Shown: one piece after another, positions 24,880-36,057 of the stretch
Position numbering within the stretch: position 1 is the first letter of the stretch
Layout of the letters: every line of letters begins with the position of its first letter
NCBI RefSeq assembly: GCF_000737515.1
Contig: NZ_CP006587.1
Location: forward strand, 992,001-1,056,000
DNA: 64,000 bases
DNA from: Hymenobacter sp. APR13
Lineage (GTDB): Bacteria > Bacteroidota > Bacteroidia > Cytophagales > Hymenobacteraceae
Direction of reading: 5' to 3'
The notes under the pieces: model-generated
Told to the model about the DNA's origin: nothing
Seen by the model: the letters and a program-made list of their open reading frames with translations, nothing else
Databases searched by the model: none
Program-made: the position numbers and the translations under genes

Positions 24880-25016
24880 ATGAGTGGGTGGGATGAAAAA
24901 AAAGGAGCAATGCTTCTCCAAATAGAAGTAATAAAATAGAATTATAATAGGGTTAATCCCCTTTTAATATAATTATAATGATGTTTTAATATCACCAAAT
25001 AAGCAGCAGGGCGATA
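24880..25016. other. AT-rich non-coding stretch
   Basis: About 130 nt with long A/T runs (AATATAATTATAATG and similar), sharply different from the GC-rich surroundings. It probably contains the promoter of the DUF2147 gene (an imperfect TCTATTTG element on the minus strand) and marks one edge of the duplicated segment that follows. Confidence 0.6.
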
Positions 25017-25242
25017 CGGCAGAACTTGGAAATGCTTAACATCGAGAGCCGGCCGCTGTGGAAGCCACTACAGGTGCAGCGGGTTCTACAGCGGCCGGCT
25101 CTCGATGTTAAGCAGTGATGTTTGTACTGAGTTATTTACCCAAGGCTTGTACCTGCCTTCTGGTTCAGACCTTACTGAAAGTGACATGCAGCGCGTAGCC
25201 GAAATCATCCGTGACGCCTTTGCCTGCCACCACCGCGCCTGA
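25017..25242 (+). pseudogene. decayed duplicate of the aminotransferase 3' end
   Basis: The first block (25017-25087) translates to LNIESRPLWKPLQVQ, matching NIESRPLWKPLHLQ of the intact aminotransferase at about 23005. The second block (25142-25242) gives GLYLPSGSDLTESDMQRVAE and ends IRDAFACHHRA plus stop, matching GLCLPSGSALTEADLQRVAE. The blocks are in different frames and the middle is replaced by a perfect 26-bp inverted repeat. Similarity continues past the stop codon to about 25270, so flanking DNA was copied too. Remnant of a tandem or replaced gene copy. Confidence 0.85.
25034..25113. repeat. 26-bp perfect inverted repeat inside the aminotransferase relic
   Basis: 25034-25059 is exactly complementary to 25088-25113 with a 28-nt spacer. 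The arm sequence is coding sequence of the relic (NIESRPLW), now present in both orientations, so this hairpin was made by local inverted duplication. Confidence 0.9.
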
Positions 25243-25341
25243 AGTCAGCACAAAGCCCAGATTGGTGGCACATAAAGTTCAATAGCCAGTACACCCGGCA
25301 CAAAAAGCCAGACTGCTAGTACAACCCAAGGGCAGGTAGTA

Positions 25342-26481
25342 TTAAACCGCCGTAGCTTCCAGCGCCTGATGCAGGTCGGCCAGCAGCTCCTCCATGGGCT
25401 CGATGCCCACGCTCAGGCGCACCAGCCCGGCCGTAATGCCTAACTCCTGCCGCTGCTCCTCCATCAGGGCCCGGTGCGAGGTGCCCGCCGGATACGACAG
25501 CGACGAGTCGACGCCGGCCAGCGACGGCGCGAACGGGAACCGCTGGCTGGCCCGCATGAAGCGGCTTACAGCGTCGGTGCTGTCGTCCAGCAACCGGAAC
25601 GAAACCATACCCCCGAACCGACCTGCCCCCTGCTCCCGCGCCAGCGCGTGCTGCGGATGCTGCGCCAGGCCCGGATAAAATACTTCCTGCACCGCCGGAT
25701 GCTGCGCCAGCAGCTCGGCTACGGCCTGGGCATTGCGGCTGTGCGCTTCCATGCGCAGCCGCAGCGTCTTGATGCCGCGCACGGCCAACCAGCTTTCCAT
25801 CGGGCTCAGCGTGAGCCCAAACAGCGTCCCGATTTGCCGGAGGCGGGCGGCATCTTCGGGCGTGCGCGCCACTACCACCCCGGCCGTCACGTCGGAGTGG
25901 CCCGCCAGATACTTCGTGACGCTGTGCATCACCAGGTCGGCGCCGTACTCGAACGGCTGCGTGAGTACCGGCGAGGCGAAGGTGTTGTCCAGTACCAGCT
26001 TCAGCCCCAGTGCGTGGGCGGCTTCGGCGGCGGCGCGCAGGTCTACCACGCGCAGCAGCGGGTTGCTGATGGTTTCGCAAAGCAGCAGCCGGGTACGGGG
26101 CTGCGCGTAGGCCGCCAGGTTGGTGGTCAGGTCCTCGAAGGGCACGTAGCTCACGCTGATGCCCAGCCGGTCCAGTTCCTGGTTGAGCAGCGCGGCCGAG
26201 CCGCCGTAGATGTCGGCCGCACACAGCACATGGTCGCCGGCGGTGCAGTAGGTCATCAGCGCCGCGAAGATGGCCGCCATGCCCGAGCCCGTGGCCACCG
26301 CCCCGGCGCCGCCTTCCAGGTGCGTCACGGCCTCGGCCAGCTCGTCGGAGTTGGGGTTGCCGTTGCGCGAGTACAGGTAGCGGCTGCCGGGCTCCCCGAA
26401 GTATAGCTCCAGCTCGTTGAGGTCTTCAAACTTGAAAACGGAGGTCTGGTAAATCGGGGTGATTTTGGGGTGGATGTGCAT
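25342..26481 (-). CDS. PLP-dependent trans-sulfuration enzyme (cystathionine synthase/lyase or methionine gamma-lyase type)
   Basis: Cys/Met metabolism PLP enzyme of 379 residues starting MHIHPKITPIYQTSVFKFED. It has YSRNGNPNSDELAEAVTHLE, the cofactor GSGMAAI loop, LVLDNTFASPVLTQP, and the Schiff-base Lys190 in HSVTKYLAGHSDVTAG. The ATG at 26481 matches the family; the 25 extra residues upstream do not. The sequence alone does not separate cystathionine gamma-synthase, gamma-lyase and methionine gamma-lyase. It is a single gene. Confidence 0.9.
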   Translation of the reverse strand: MHIHPKITPIYQTSVFKFEDLNELELYFGEPGSRYLYSRNGNPNSDELAEAVTHLEGGAGAVATGSGMAAIFAALMTYCTAGDHVLCAADIYGGSAALLNQELDRLGISVSYVPFEDLTTNLAAYAQPRTRLLLCETISNPLLRVVDLRAAAEAAHALGLKLVLDNTFASPVLTQPFEYGADLVMHSVTKYLAGHSDVTAGVVVARTPEDAARLRQIGTLFGLTLSPMESWLAVRGIKTLRLRMEAHSRNAQAVAELLAQHPAVQEVFYPGLAQHPQHALAREQGAGRFGGMVSFRLLDDSTDAVSRFMRASQRFPFAPSLAGVDSSLSYPAGTSHRALMEEQRQELGITAGLVRLSVGIEPMEELLADLHQALEATAV

Positions 26482-26555
26482 GGGCGGGAGAGTGGGCGGG
26501 AAATTGGGCGCGGGGCAAAACAACGGCAAAGTACGGCGCTGGTTGCAGCCGGGCA

Positions 26556-27440
26556 CTATTTCATCTGCCGTACCTCTTTGCCCAGCTGAGCCGCGGCGGG
26601 CCGCCCTGCCGGCAGCTTCTGCAGCGCCGCCAGGTACTGCTGGGCTTCGGTTTTGTGGTTGAGGTTGATGGCCAGGCGGGTGAGGTTGGCCAGTGTCTGC
26701 CAGTCGTTGGGCTTGCTGGTATTGGCCCGCTGATACAGCGCGTAGGCCTTATCCTCCTGCCCGTGCAGGCTGTGGTACATGCCCAGGTTGAAAGGACCAA
26801 GGGAGCTTTCCGGGTAATACTCGCTGACGAGCTCGGCCAGCTGCCGCGCTACCTCGGCGTCTTCGGGAGTGTCGGCCTGCCAGTAGGGCAGCATGTATTC
26901 TTCCAGGTTTTCGGGCAGAAAAACGGCCTCCGGCCTTGGCAACGGCTTGCCTTCCTGCCAGCGCCACGGCTGGCCGCTGGCTTTGCGCGCAGCCAGGGCC
27001 TCGCGTAGCACCTGCACTTCCGGGCCCGGCTCGTGGGTCATCTCGTAGGCCTTGGCCAGCCCGAACCGCATATCCAGCCGGTCCGGGGCCAGCCGTATGC
27101 CTTCGCGCAACGTGTTGCGGGCGGCCTCCAACAGGCGCGGATCGTAGCCCTCGCTGAGGGAGCCGGCGGCGCTGCCATCTTGCTTTTGCAGCGCCACGCC
27201 CCGCCCGGCGGCCGGGGCCGTGCTCACCACCACGCGGTACGACTTGCGCAGCAGGTAGTTGAACTGGGCCACGTACCGGTCGGGGTTGTTGGGCTCTTTC
27301 AGCTGCCAGGCCGCCAGCACCCGCCGTTGCTTGGCAGTGTCCTGGGCCTGCGCGGCCCGCCGGTAGTCGATAGGAAAGGTTTGGGCAACAACCGGGGCCG
27401 CCGCAAGCAGCAAACCCATCAAGGGTAGAATAACGCGCAT
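26556..27440 (-). CDS. exported TPR-containing protein
   Basis: A 294-residue periplasmic protein with a signal peptide (MRVILPLMGLLLAAAPVVAQ). It has tetratricopeptide-like helices at about residues 95-140 (LLEAARNTLREGIRLAPDRL, AKAYEMTHEPGPEVQVLREA) and 215-275 (LGPFNLGMYHSLHGQEDKAY, then NLTRLAINLNHKTEAQQYL). It is probably a protein-interaction scaffold; no enzymatic motif. The start at 27440 places the signal peptide at the N-terminus. Confidence 0.8.
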   Translation of the reverse strand: MRVILPLMGLLLAAAPVVAQTFPIDYRRAAQAQDTAKQRRVLAAWQLKEPNNPDRYVAQFNYLLRKSYRVVVSTAPAAGRGVALQKQDGSAAGSLSEGYDPRLLEAARNTLREGIRLAPDRLDMRFGLAKAYEMTHEPGPEVQVLREALAARKASGQPWRWQEGKPLPRPEAVFLPENLEEYMLPYWQADTPEDAEVARQLAELVSEYYPESSLGPFNLGMYHSLHGQEDKAYALYQRANTSKPNDWQTLANLTRLAINLNHKTEAQQYLAALQKLPAGRPAAAQLGKEVRQMK

Positions 27441-27552
27441 AGTAGCTGGTAGTGCGGAAAAAGAGTGGCGCAAGCTACGCGCCGTAGCAGATTTACCGGT
27501 TAGCGAAGCCACACAATTTCTGCCTCAGCCCCATCCTTCCCTCCCAGACGCA

Positions 27553-27588
27553 CAAAGCCCCGCACCTGCTGGCAGGTGCGGGGCTTTG
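27553..27588 (-). terminator. atpDC terminator
   Basis: A 17-nt perfect stem CAAAGCCCCGCACCTGC and its complement with a minimal loop lies 23 nt downstream of atpC. Confidence 0.8.
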
Positions 27589-27610
27589 CTGAAACTGCTT
27601 CAGGCCGCGC

Positions 27611-27850
27611 TTACGCCGAAGCGCCTTCGGCCAGTACGATAACGTTGTTGCGCAGCACCTCTACCACCCCGCCGTCGATGCGGAAAGTAGTAGCGCCGCC
27701 GTTCAGCACCACGTTGCCGGCTTTCAAAGCCGAGATCAGCGGGGCGTGGTTGTTGAGAACCTCGAACAGGCCATCGGTACCCGGAAACTGGGCCGACGTA
27801 ACCTCGCCTTCAAAAACCTTGCGGTCGGGGGTGATGATTTCTAGATGCAT
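27611..27850 (-). CDS. atpC: ATP synthase F1 epsilon subunit, short form
   Basis: Central-stalk subunit of F1. The 79-residue protein MHLEIITPDRKVFEGEV has only the N-terminal beta sandwich; the C-terminal two-helix domain that inhibits ATP hydrolysis in other bacteria is absent. The start at 27850 is followed by a typical N-terminus; the upstream extension derives from a fold-back repeat. It is encoded with atpD only, apart from the rest of the ATP synthase genes, a Bacteroidota arrangement. Confidence 0.93.
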   Translation of the reverse strand: MHLEIITPDRKVFEGEVTSAQFPGTDGLFEVLNNHAPLISALKAGNVVLNGGATTFRIDGGVVEVLRNNVIVLAEGASA

Positions 27851-27867
27851 GGTCTGTATTGTTGAAT

Positions 27868-27935
27868 GGCTGAATTGATAAATGGTTGGTCGTTCTAACG
27901 AGGTGCTGAACAACCAACCATTTATCAATTCGGCC
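27868..27935. repeat. fold-back repeat between atpD and atpC
   Basis: The arm 27868-27890 is complementary to 27913-27935 at 22 of 23 positions (TGATAAATGGTTGGT core). Further partial pairing flanks it. It lies within a two-gene operon, so the hairpin must be transcribed and may set the atpD:atpC ratio. Confidence 0.88.
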
Positions 27936-27945
27936 ACTAAGCCAT

Positions 27946-29457
<1,512 letters not shown>

Positions 29458-29491
29458 TTATGTATGGAGTGGGATGCAACGATTCAGGCCG

Positions 29492-29523
29492 CAAAACTAC
29501 GGCTTAATACCCGCTTTGCCAAA
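29492..29523 (-). promoter_or_regulatory. atpDC promoter
   Basis: The minus strand has TTTG (29520-29523), a 20-nt spacer and TAGTTTTG (29492-29499), about 40 nt before the atpD ATG. Both elements match consensus. Confidence 0.7.
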
Positions 29524-29728
29524 GCAGGTTTTTTCAAGAATTTTCCGAGCCCGGATTCCGCCTCTCCAACCCTGAAAATCAGGCACTCACAGCCCGCAAA
29601 ACCCCTTTTACACGCTACTGAGGCCAAATTTTCTGAAAAAATTTTTCGCCGAAAGTTTGCCTTGAAAAAAAGCCGTACTACATTTGCAAACCCAAACGGC
29701 ACACCGGTAACGGAAACGGATGGGAAAT

Positions 29729-29801
29729 TGTCCGATGGTGTAACTGGCAACACGCTTGATTTTGATTCAAGAAAGTCCAGGTTCGAGCCCTGGTCGGACA
29801 A
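29729..29801 (+). tRNA. tRNA-Gln (anticodon TTG)
   Basis: Seven-base acceptor stem TGTCCGA/TCGGACA, D-arm region GGTGTAACTGGCAAC, anticodon arm CTTGA-TTTTGAT-TCAAG with anticodon TTG, and T-arm CCAGG-TTCGAGC-CCTGG. The 3' CCA is not encoded. A terminator follows 15 nt later. Confidence 0.95.
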
Positions 29802-29815
29802 CCGACTACCACAAC

Positions 29816-29866
29816 GCGAAAGGCGCTGATTCTTCCTCCCCGGAAGAGTCGGCGCCTTTCGCTTTT
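29816..29866 (+). terminator. terminator after tRNA-Gln
   Basis: An eleven-base stem GCGAAAGGCGC/GCGCCTTTCGC, with an inner TTCTTCC/GGAAGA helix, is followed by TTTTTAT. Confidence 0.85.
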
Positions 29867-29869
29867 TAT

Positions 29870-29964
29870 ATCACAGATTTTGCAGATCAAAAAAAGGGGT
29901 TTCACGGATGGGTAGTTGCTACTCAATCCGTGAAATCCCTTTTTTAATCTGCGAAATCTGTGAT
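29870..29964. repeat. fold-back repeat upstream of prs (TCACAGATTT/CACGGAT family)
   Basis: The arm 29870-29910 pairs with 29924-29964 over about 36 of 41 positions. The same CACGGATT words make up the repeats at 32823-33024, and degenerate ones lie near 38031 and 17236, so this is a dispersed family. Confidence 0.85.
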
Positions 29965-29992
29965 TCACCTTTCCCTTCTTTTCAAGTACCCC

Positions 29993-30922
<930 letters not shown>

Positions 30923-30999
30923 CGGCGCCTTTGGCGCAGGATAAAATCACTGGAAAAACCAAAGCGCCGCCGCGGTTGGCGCAGCTTTGGCACGGTCTT

Positions 31000-31045
31000 G
31001 AAAGGGGAACTGTAAAAAGTTCCCCTTTCTGTTTTTTATTTTTAT
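31000..31045 (+). terminator. prs terminator
   Basis: An eleven-base stem GAAAGGGGAAC/GTTCCCCTTTC is followed by TGTTTTTTATTTTT, ending 9 nt before the next gene. Confidence 0.85.
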
Positions 31046-31053
31046 TCTGCGCC

Positions 31054-32124
31054 ATGAAACGTCCTCTACTCCTTTGCTGCCTCACTGCTATGCTGGCCCT
31101 GGGTGGGCTGGCCAGCTGCACCACCACTGTGCACATGCAGGCCCTAGCGCCGGCTTCGGTGTCGATGCCCGTGCAGATGCAGCGCATAGCCACCGCCAAC
31201 CGCGTACTGCCCGAAAGCCGCCGCGACAAGTTCTTTGATGTGCTGGAAGGCATCTTCACCGGCGAAGGCCCGCTGGTAGACCGCGCCGGGGCCGAGTCGT
31301 GCACGATGAGCGTGGGCGAGGCCCTGATGCGCAACAGCCCTCGTTTCCGCGTGACGCCGGCCAGCCTACAGCTGCTGGGCCGCACCCGCGAGTTCTTCCT
31401 GCCGCCCATGGCCCCCGACTACGTGCGCGAAGTGTGCCGCCGCTCGCAGGTAGACGGGCTGGTGGTGCTGGAAGCCTTCGACTCAGACATGCAGCTCAGC
31501 CAGAGCGTGGAGGAGCGTATCATCAAGGAGAAAGACAAGCCCGACCGCAAGGTGCCGGTTACGGTGGTGCACATGAGCATGCGCGTGGTGACGGGCTTCC
31601 GCACATATGGCCCGCAGGGGCTGGTGGTAGACCAGGCCCGCCAGGAAGACCGCCTCAATTTTGTGAGTGAAGGCGACACCTACCAGCAGGCCCTGCGCGG
31701 CCTGCCCGCTCCCGAGGAGTGCATCCGGCGCGTCTCCACCCGCATCGGCGACCAGTACGCCCGGCGGATTGCGCCTTCCTACGTGAACCTCTCGCGGGAA
31801 GTGTACACCCGCGCCAAGCGCGACGAGCTGCTGCGCCAGGCCAACGTGCGGGTGCAGGCCGAGGACTGGGAGCAGGCCGCCACGGTATGGCGCCAGGCCG
31901 CCCAAAGCGCCGACCCCAAAGTGGCGGGCCGCGCCTGCTACAACCTGGCCGTGTACCACGAGATGAACGGCAGCCTGAGCAGCGCCGTGGACTTTGCCCG
32001 CAAAGCCGCCTACGACTACCAGCTCGCCAACGCCCGCGACTACGTGCGCCAGCTGCAGGCCCGCCAGCAGGCTGCCCAGACAGTGGAGCAGCAGATGGGC
32101 CCTGCCACCAACGGCGGGCAGTAG
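31054..32124 (+). CDS. lipoprotein with C-terminal TPR (resembles DUF6340)
   Basis: A 356-residue outer-membrane or periplasmic lipoprotein. The signal peptide MKRPLLLCCLTAMLALGG is followed by the lipobox LASC. The central part has a VDGLVVLEAFDSDMQL strand and a VVTGFRTYGPQGLVVDQ stretch seen in Bacteroidota DUF6340-type lipoproteins. Residues about 270-340 form TPR-like helices (EDWEQAATVWRQAAQ, CYNLAVYHEMNGSLSSAVDF). It starts right after the prs terminator. Function unknown; matured by the Lgt pathway. Confidence 0.8.
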   Translation: MKRPLLLCCLTAMLALGGLASCTTTVHMQALAPASVSMPVQMQRIATANRVLPESRRDKFFDVLEGIFTGEGPLVDRAGAESCTMSVGEALMRNSPRFRVTPASLQLLGRTREFFLPPMAPDYVREVCRRSQVDGLVVLEAFDSDMQLSQSVEERIIKEKDKPDRKVPVTVVHMSMRVVTGFRTYGPQGLVVDQARQEDRLNFVSEGDTYQQALRGLPAPEECIRRVSTRIGDQYARRIAPSYVNLSREVYTRAKRDELLRQANVRVQAEDWEQAATVWRQAAQSADPKVAGRACYNLAVYHEMNGSLSSAVDFARKAAYDYQLANARDYVRQLQARQQAAQTVEQQMGPATNGGQ

Positions 32125-32163
32125 GCCACCCGGCCCGCGCAGCAGCAGAAAGGCAGATTCGGG

Positions 32164-32194
32164 TTTCTATTGTCGGATAATCCGCCTATCTTTG
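32164..32194 (+). promoter_or_regulatory. rplY promoter
   Basis: TTTC (32164-32167), exactly 19 nt, then TATCTTTG (32187-32194). The start codon follows 52 nt later. Confidence 0.65.
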
Positions 32195-32246
32195 CGGCCC
32201 GTTTGCCTGCTTTGGGCACGCGTTTTTTCCTCAAAAGCACACTTTT

Positions 32247-32819
32247 ATGAAAAGCCTCGAGATTGTAGGGTTTAAAAGAGCGAATCTCGGTAAGAAGGAC
32301 GCCAAGGCTATCCGCCTCGAATCGTACGTACCATGCGTACTGTACGGTGGCAAAGAGCAGGTTCACTTCTCCGCCCCCGCTATCCTCTTCCGCGAATTGC
32401 TGTACACGCCCGAAGTTCACATCGTGGACCTGAACGTGGAAGGCACGCACTACAGCGCCATCGTACAGGATGCCCAGTTCCACCCTGTAAACGAAATGCT
32501 GCTGCACGTTGACTTCCTGGAGCTGCAGGAAGGCAAAGAAGTGAAGATGGACGTGCCTGTGAAGTACGTAGGCGTTTCGCCAGGCGTACTGGCCGGTGGC
32601 AAGCTGGTGAGCAAGCTGCGCAAAATCCGCGTACGTGCTACCCCCGAAAACCTGCCCGAATTCGTAGAAGTAGACATCTCGGAGCTGGGCCTCGGCAAGT
32701 CGATCAAGGTGAGCAAAGTTGTGCCAAACAACTACACCATCCTGACCAACGAGCAGGCTCCTATTGCTACCGTGGCCATCCCACGTGCCCTGAAAGGCCA
32801 GATGTCGGCCGACAAATAA
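32247..32819 (+). CDS. rplY: 50S ribosomal protein L25 (general stress protein CTC type)
   Basis: Binds 5S rRNA in the large subunit. The 190-residue protein has the L25 domain (MKSLEIVGFKRANLGKKDAK, VPCVLYGGKEQVHFSA) plus the C-terminal beta-rich TL5/CTC domain (VPVKYVGVSPGVLAGGKLV, DISELGLGKSIKVS). A terminator is present downstream. Confidence 0.96.
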   Translation: MKSLEIVGFKRANLGKKDAKAIRLESYVPCVLYGGKEQVHFSAPAILFRELLYTPEVHIVDLNVEGTHYSAIVQDAQFHPVNEMLLHVDFLELQEGKEVKMDVPVKYVGVSPGVLAGGKLVSKLRKIRVRATPENLPEFVEVDISELGLGKSIKVSKVVPNNYTILTNEQAPIATVAIPRALKGQMSADK

Positions 32820-32822
32820 GGA

Positions 32823-33024
32823 TCACGGATTGGCACGGATGTAAGCGAATTTCACGGATTTTGTGGACGACGCGGCATACCTGCCTTTCCAACCCAAAAA
32901 GCCGTCCTGCTCGCAGGGCGGCTTTTTTTTGTGTGCGTTGAGGGCCGGGCCAGCAGAATATTGCTGTTCCGGCTGCGCAACTTTGCATCCGTGAAATCCG
33001 AAGAATCCGTCTAAATCCGTGATA
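32823..33024. repeat. fold-back repeat bracketing the rplY-pth gap
   Basis: The arm 32823-32861 is imperfectly complementary to 32987-33024, both built of ATCACGGATT words. The right arm runs into the pth start codon. A terminator hairpin (32896-32930) lies in the loop. Confidence 0.75.
32896..32930 (+). terminator. rplY terminator
   Basis: The stem AAAAAGCCGTCCTGC pairs with GCAGGGCGGCTTTTT with one G-T wobble and is followed by more T. Confidence 0.85.
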
Positions 33025-33590
33025 TGAAGTTTCTTGTGCTGTGCCTGGGCAACATCGGGCCGGAATACGCCGATACGCGCCACAACGTGGGCTTTATGGT
33101 GGGCGACTACCTGGCCCGCAAACACGACGCCGCGCCCTGGCAGCTGGGCCGCCATGCCTTCACCACCGAAATCAAGCACAAGGGCCACACCTACGTGCTG
33201 GTGAAGCCCACCACCTACATGAACCTGAGCGGCAAGGCGGCGGCCCACTGGCTGAGCACACTCAAGCTCACCAAGGAAAACATGGTAGTCGTCACCGACG
33301 ACCTGGCCCTCCCCTTCGGCAAACTGCGGCTGAAAGCCAAAGGCTCGGCCGGCGGCCAGAACGGCCTCAAGCACATCCAGGAAACCCTGGGCTCTGACGA
33401 GTACGCCCGCCTGCGCTTCGGCATCGACTCTAGCTTCTCCAAAGGCCGCCAGGTGGATTACGTGCTCAGCCCCTTCTCCGCCGATGAAAACATCGATCTG
33501 GAAGGCCGCCTGGAAAAAGCCGCCGAAGCTGTGCTGGCTTTTGGCGCTATGGGCGTAGAGCGGGCCATGAACGTGGTGAACGTGAAGTAA
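33024..33590 (+). CDS. pth: peptidyl-tRNA hydrolase
   Basis: Releases tRNA from prematurely terminated peptidyl-tRNA. The 188-residue protein has CLGNIGPEYADTRHNVGFM with the catalytic His in DTRHNVG, VKPTTYMNLSGKAA, VVTDDLALPFGKLRLKAKGS and NGLKHIQETLG. At the N-terminus the usual CLGNPG motif reads CLGNIG. It normally sits with rplY, as here. Confidence 0.96.
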   Translation: MKFLVLCLGNIGPEYADTRHNVGFMVGDYLARKHDAAPWQLGRHAFTTEIKHKGHTYVLVKPTTYMNLSGKAAAHWLSTLKLTKENMVVVTDDLALPFGKLRLKAKGSAGGQNGLKHIQETLGSDEYARLRFGIDSSFSKGRQVDYVLSPFSADENIDLEGRLEKAAEAVLAFGAMGVERAMNVVNVK

Positions 33591-33619
33591 ACCTCGCATT
33601 CAGGCCATCCTGTAAAAGC

Positions 33620-33716
33620 AGAACGTCATTCAGAGCGAAGCGAAGAATCTCGCTAGAGGGTAATCAATCGATATACCCTCTAGCGAGATTCTTCGCTTCG
33701 CTCTGAATGACGTTCT
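33620..33716. repeat. 43-bp perfect fold-back repeat between pth and metG
   Basis: 33620-33662 is exactly complementary to 33674-33716, with an 11-nt loop. It starts with AACGTCATTCAGAGCGAAGC. Diverged relatives with AACGTCAT and ATCTCGC words occur at about 51870, 61098 and 62745, so this is a dispersed family. It lies between convergent genes. Confidence 0.95.
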
Positions 33717-33735
33717 ATTGTTATCGGGTAGCGGC

Positions 33736-35781
33736 TTACGCCACTCCCGAACCCGGCCGCACGGAGCTGCTGGGCTGCATGAGGCTGAGCACGCCGTCGG
33801 CGTTTTCGGCCATCAGGAGCATGCCCTGGCTTTGGATGCCTTTGATTTCGCGGGGGGCGAGGTTGAGCAGCACCTGCACCTGCTGGCCGATGAGGGCCTC
33901 GGGCAGGAAGTGCTCAGCAATGCCTGATACGATGGTGCGGGGCTCATCGAAACCGAGGTCTACGCTGAGCTTGAGCAGCTTTTTGGTTTTGGCGACCTTC
34001 TCGGCGGCCACGATGGTGCCGATGCGCAGATCCATCTGCTGGAACTGCTCGAAGCTCACATCCTCTTTCGCGGGGGCGGCTACGGCGGCGGCCAGTTCGT
34101 TGGCTTTCTTGGTGTCTAGCAGCTTCTGCACCTGGGCTTCCACGGTGGCATCCTCGATTTTGGTGAACAGCAACGCGGCTTCGGCCAGCTGGTGGCCGGC
34201 GGGCAGCGCGTCGGGGCGGCCGGCCTGGGGCCAAGTGCCTTTCTCGGTGTTGAGCATCCGGCCCAGGCGGGCGGCGGCTTCGGGCAGGAAGGGCTCCAGC
34301 AGCGTGACGAGGGCGGCGGCCAGCTGCAGCGACACGTGCAGCACGGTGCCGGTGCGGGCCTCGTCGGTTTTGATGAGCTTCCAGGGCTCCTGGTCGGCCA
34401 GGTACTTGTTGCCGAGGCGCGAGAGGTTCATCAGCTCGTTCAGGGCGTCGCGGAAGCGGTAGTTGTCAATCAGCTCCCCGATGCGGGCCGGGAACTCCTG
34501 CAGCTGGCGCAGTACGTCCTCGTCCTCGGTGGTGAAGCCCACGGCGGCGGGTACTTTGCCTTCAAAGAACTTGTGGGTGAGCACCACGGCCCGGTTCACG
34601 AAGTTGCCGAGGTTGGCCACCAGCTCGTTGTTGTTGCGGGCCTGGAAGTCTTTCCAGGTGAAGTCGTTGTCCTTGGTTTCGGGGGCGTTGGCGCAGAGCA
34701 CGTAACGCAGCACGTCGGCCTGGCCGGGGAAGTCCTGCAGGTACTCGTGCAGCCACACGGCCCAGTTGCGGCTCGTGCTGATTTTGTCGCCTTCCAGGTT
34801 CAGGAACTCGTTGGCGGGCACGTTATCGGGCAGGATGTAGTCGCCGTGGGCCTTGAGCATCGTCGGGAAGATGATGCAGTGGAACACGATGTTGTCCTTG
34901 CCGATGAAATGCACCAGCTTGGTTTCGGAGTCCTTCCAGTACGTTTCCCAGGTATCGGGCAACAGGTCCTTGGTGGCCGAAATGTAGCCGATGGGCGCAT
35001 CGAACCACACATACAGCACCTTGCCTTCGGCCCCGGCAACCGGCACGGGCACGCCCCAATCCAGGTCGCGGGTTACGGCGCGGGGGTGCAGGCCCTGGTC
35101 AATCCACGATTTGCACTGGCCGTACACGTTGGCCTTCCAGTCCTGCTTGTGGCCTTCCACAATCCACTCGCGCAGCCAGGGCTCGTACTGGTCCAGGGGC
35201 AGGTACCAGTGCTTGGTTTCGCGCAGCACGGGGTGGTTGCCGCTCAGCATGGAGCGCGGGTTGATGAGCTCGGTGGGGCTGAGTGAGGTGCCGCACTTCT
35301 CGCACTGGTCGCCGTAGGCGTTTTCGTTGCCGCAGTTGGGGCAGGTGCCCACGATGTAGCGGTCGGCCAGAAACTGGTCGGCCTTCTCATCATAGTACTG
35401 CTCGGAGGTCTGCTCGATGAACTTGCCTTCCTCGTAGAGCTTCCTGAAGAAGCCGCTGGCTACCTCGGCGTGCGTTTGGGAGGACGTGCGCGAGTAGATA
35501 TCGAACGACACGCCGAAATCCTGGAACGAGTCGCGGATGATGGCGTGGTACTTATCGACCACCTGCTGGGGCGTGACGCCCTCCTTCTGGGCCCGGATGG
35601 TGATGGGCACGCCGTGCTCATCGGAGCCGCAGATGAATTTTACGTCGCGCTGCTGGGCGCGCAGGTAGCGCACGTAGATGTCGGCGGGCAGGTACACGCC
35701 GGCCAGGTGGCCGATGTGCACGGGGCCGTTGGCGTAGGGCAGCGCGGCCGTAACGGTGTAGCGTTGGGGAAGAGAGGCCAT
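33736..35781 (-). CDS. metG: methionyl-tRNA synthetase with C-terminal tRNA-binding domain
   Basis: A 681-residue class I synthetase. The HIGH motif is in [20 protein letters not shown]; zinc-binding cysteines are in TCPNCG and CEKC; the signature loop is [16 protein letters not shown] instead of KMSKS, usual for this lineage. The C-terminal 110 residues ([18 protein letters not shown] onward) are an EMAPII/Trbp111-type domain for dimerisation and tRNA binding. The start at 35781 ([19 protein letters not shown]) is preferred to 35799. Confidence 0.97.
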   Translation of the reverse strand: MASLPQRYTVTAALPYANGPVHIGHLAGVYLPADIYVRYLRAQQRDVKFICGSDEHGVPITIRAQKEGVTPQQVVDKYHAIIRDSFQDFGVSFDIYSRTSSQTHAEVASGFFRKLYEEGKFIEQTSEQYYDEKADQFLADRYIVGTCPNCGNENAYGDQCEKCGTSLSPTELINPRSMLSGNHPVLRETKHWYLPLDQYEPWLREWIVEGHKQDWKANVYGQCKSWIDQGLHPRAVTRDLDWGVPVPVAGAEGKVLYVWFDAPIGYISATKDLLPDTWETYWKDSETKLVHFIGKDNIVFHCIIFPTMLKAHGDYILPDNVPANEFLNLEGDKISTSRNWAVWLHEYLQDFPGQADVLRYVLCANAPETKDNDFTWKDFQARNNNELVANLGNFVNRAVVLTHKFFEGKVPAAVGFTTEDEDVLRQLQEFPARIGELIDNYRFRDALNELMNLSRLGNKYLADQEPWKLIKTDEARTGTVLHVSLQLAAALVTLLEPFLPEAAARLGRMLNTEKGTWPQAGRPDALPAGHQLAEAALLFTKIEDATVEAQVQKLLDTKKANELAAAVAAPAKEDVSFEQFQQMDLRIGTIVAAEKVAKTKKLLKLSVDLGFDEPRTIVSGIAEHFLPEALIGQQVQVLLNLAPREIKGIQSQGMLLMAENADGVLSLMQPSSSVRPGSGVA

Positions 35782-36057
35782 ATCGGGGGCAGAAATCAAC
35801 TAAATCGAAAGAAAGCCGCGGCCGGGCAGCCAACGGGAGTGCAAAGGAACGAGGAATAAAGAGGAATGCCGCCGGTAGGCGCGCACAGGCTACTTCGGCA
35901 ATGGGCCACCGCCGGCTGGTTGCGGGAAGGCCGGCGCCAGGCAGCGCAATGGGGCGGCCAGCAACTTTACCTATTAATCCTTCTATATTTCGGCTACCTA
36001 CGGCGGCATTTTGCGTACTACGGGCCAGCTACCTCCTTTTCCCCCATTTTTCAAGCC

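Noticed and set aside
25034..25113. Inverted repeat as terminal repeats of an insertion sequence
   Set aside because: The arms are only 28 nt apart and are copies of aminotransferase coding sequence; no transposase lies between or near.
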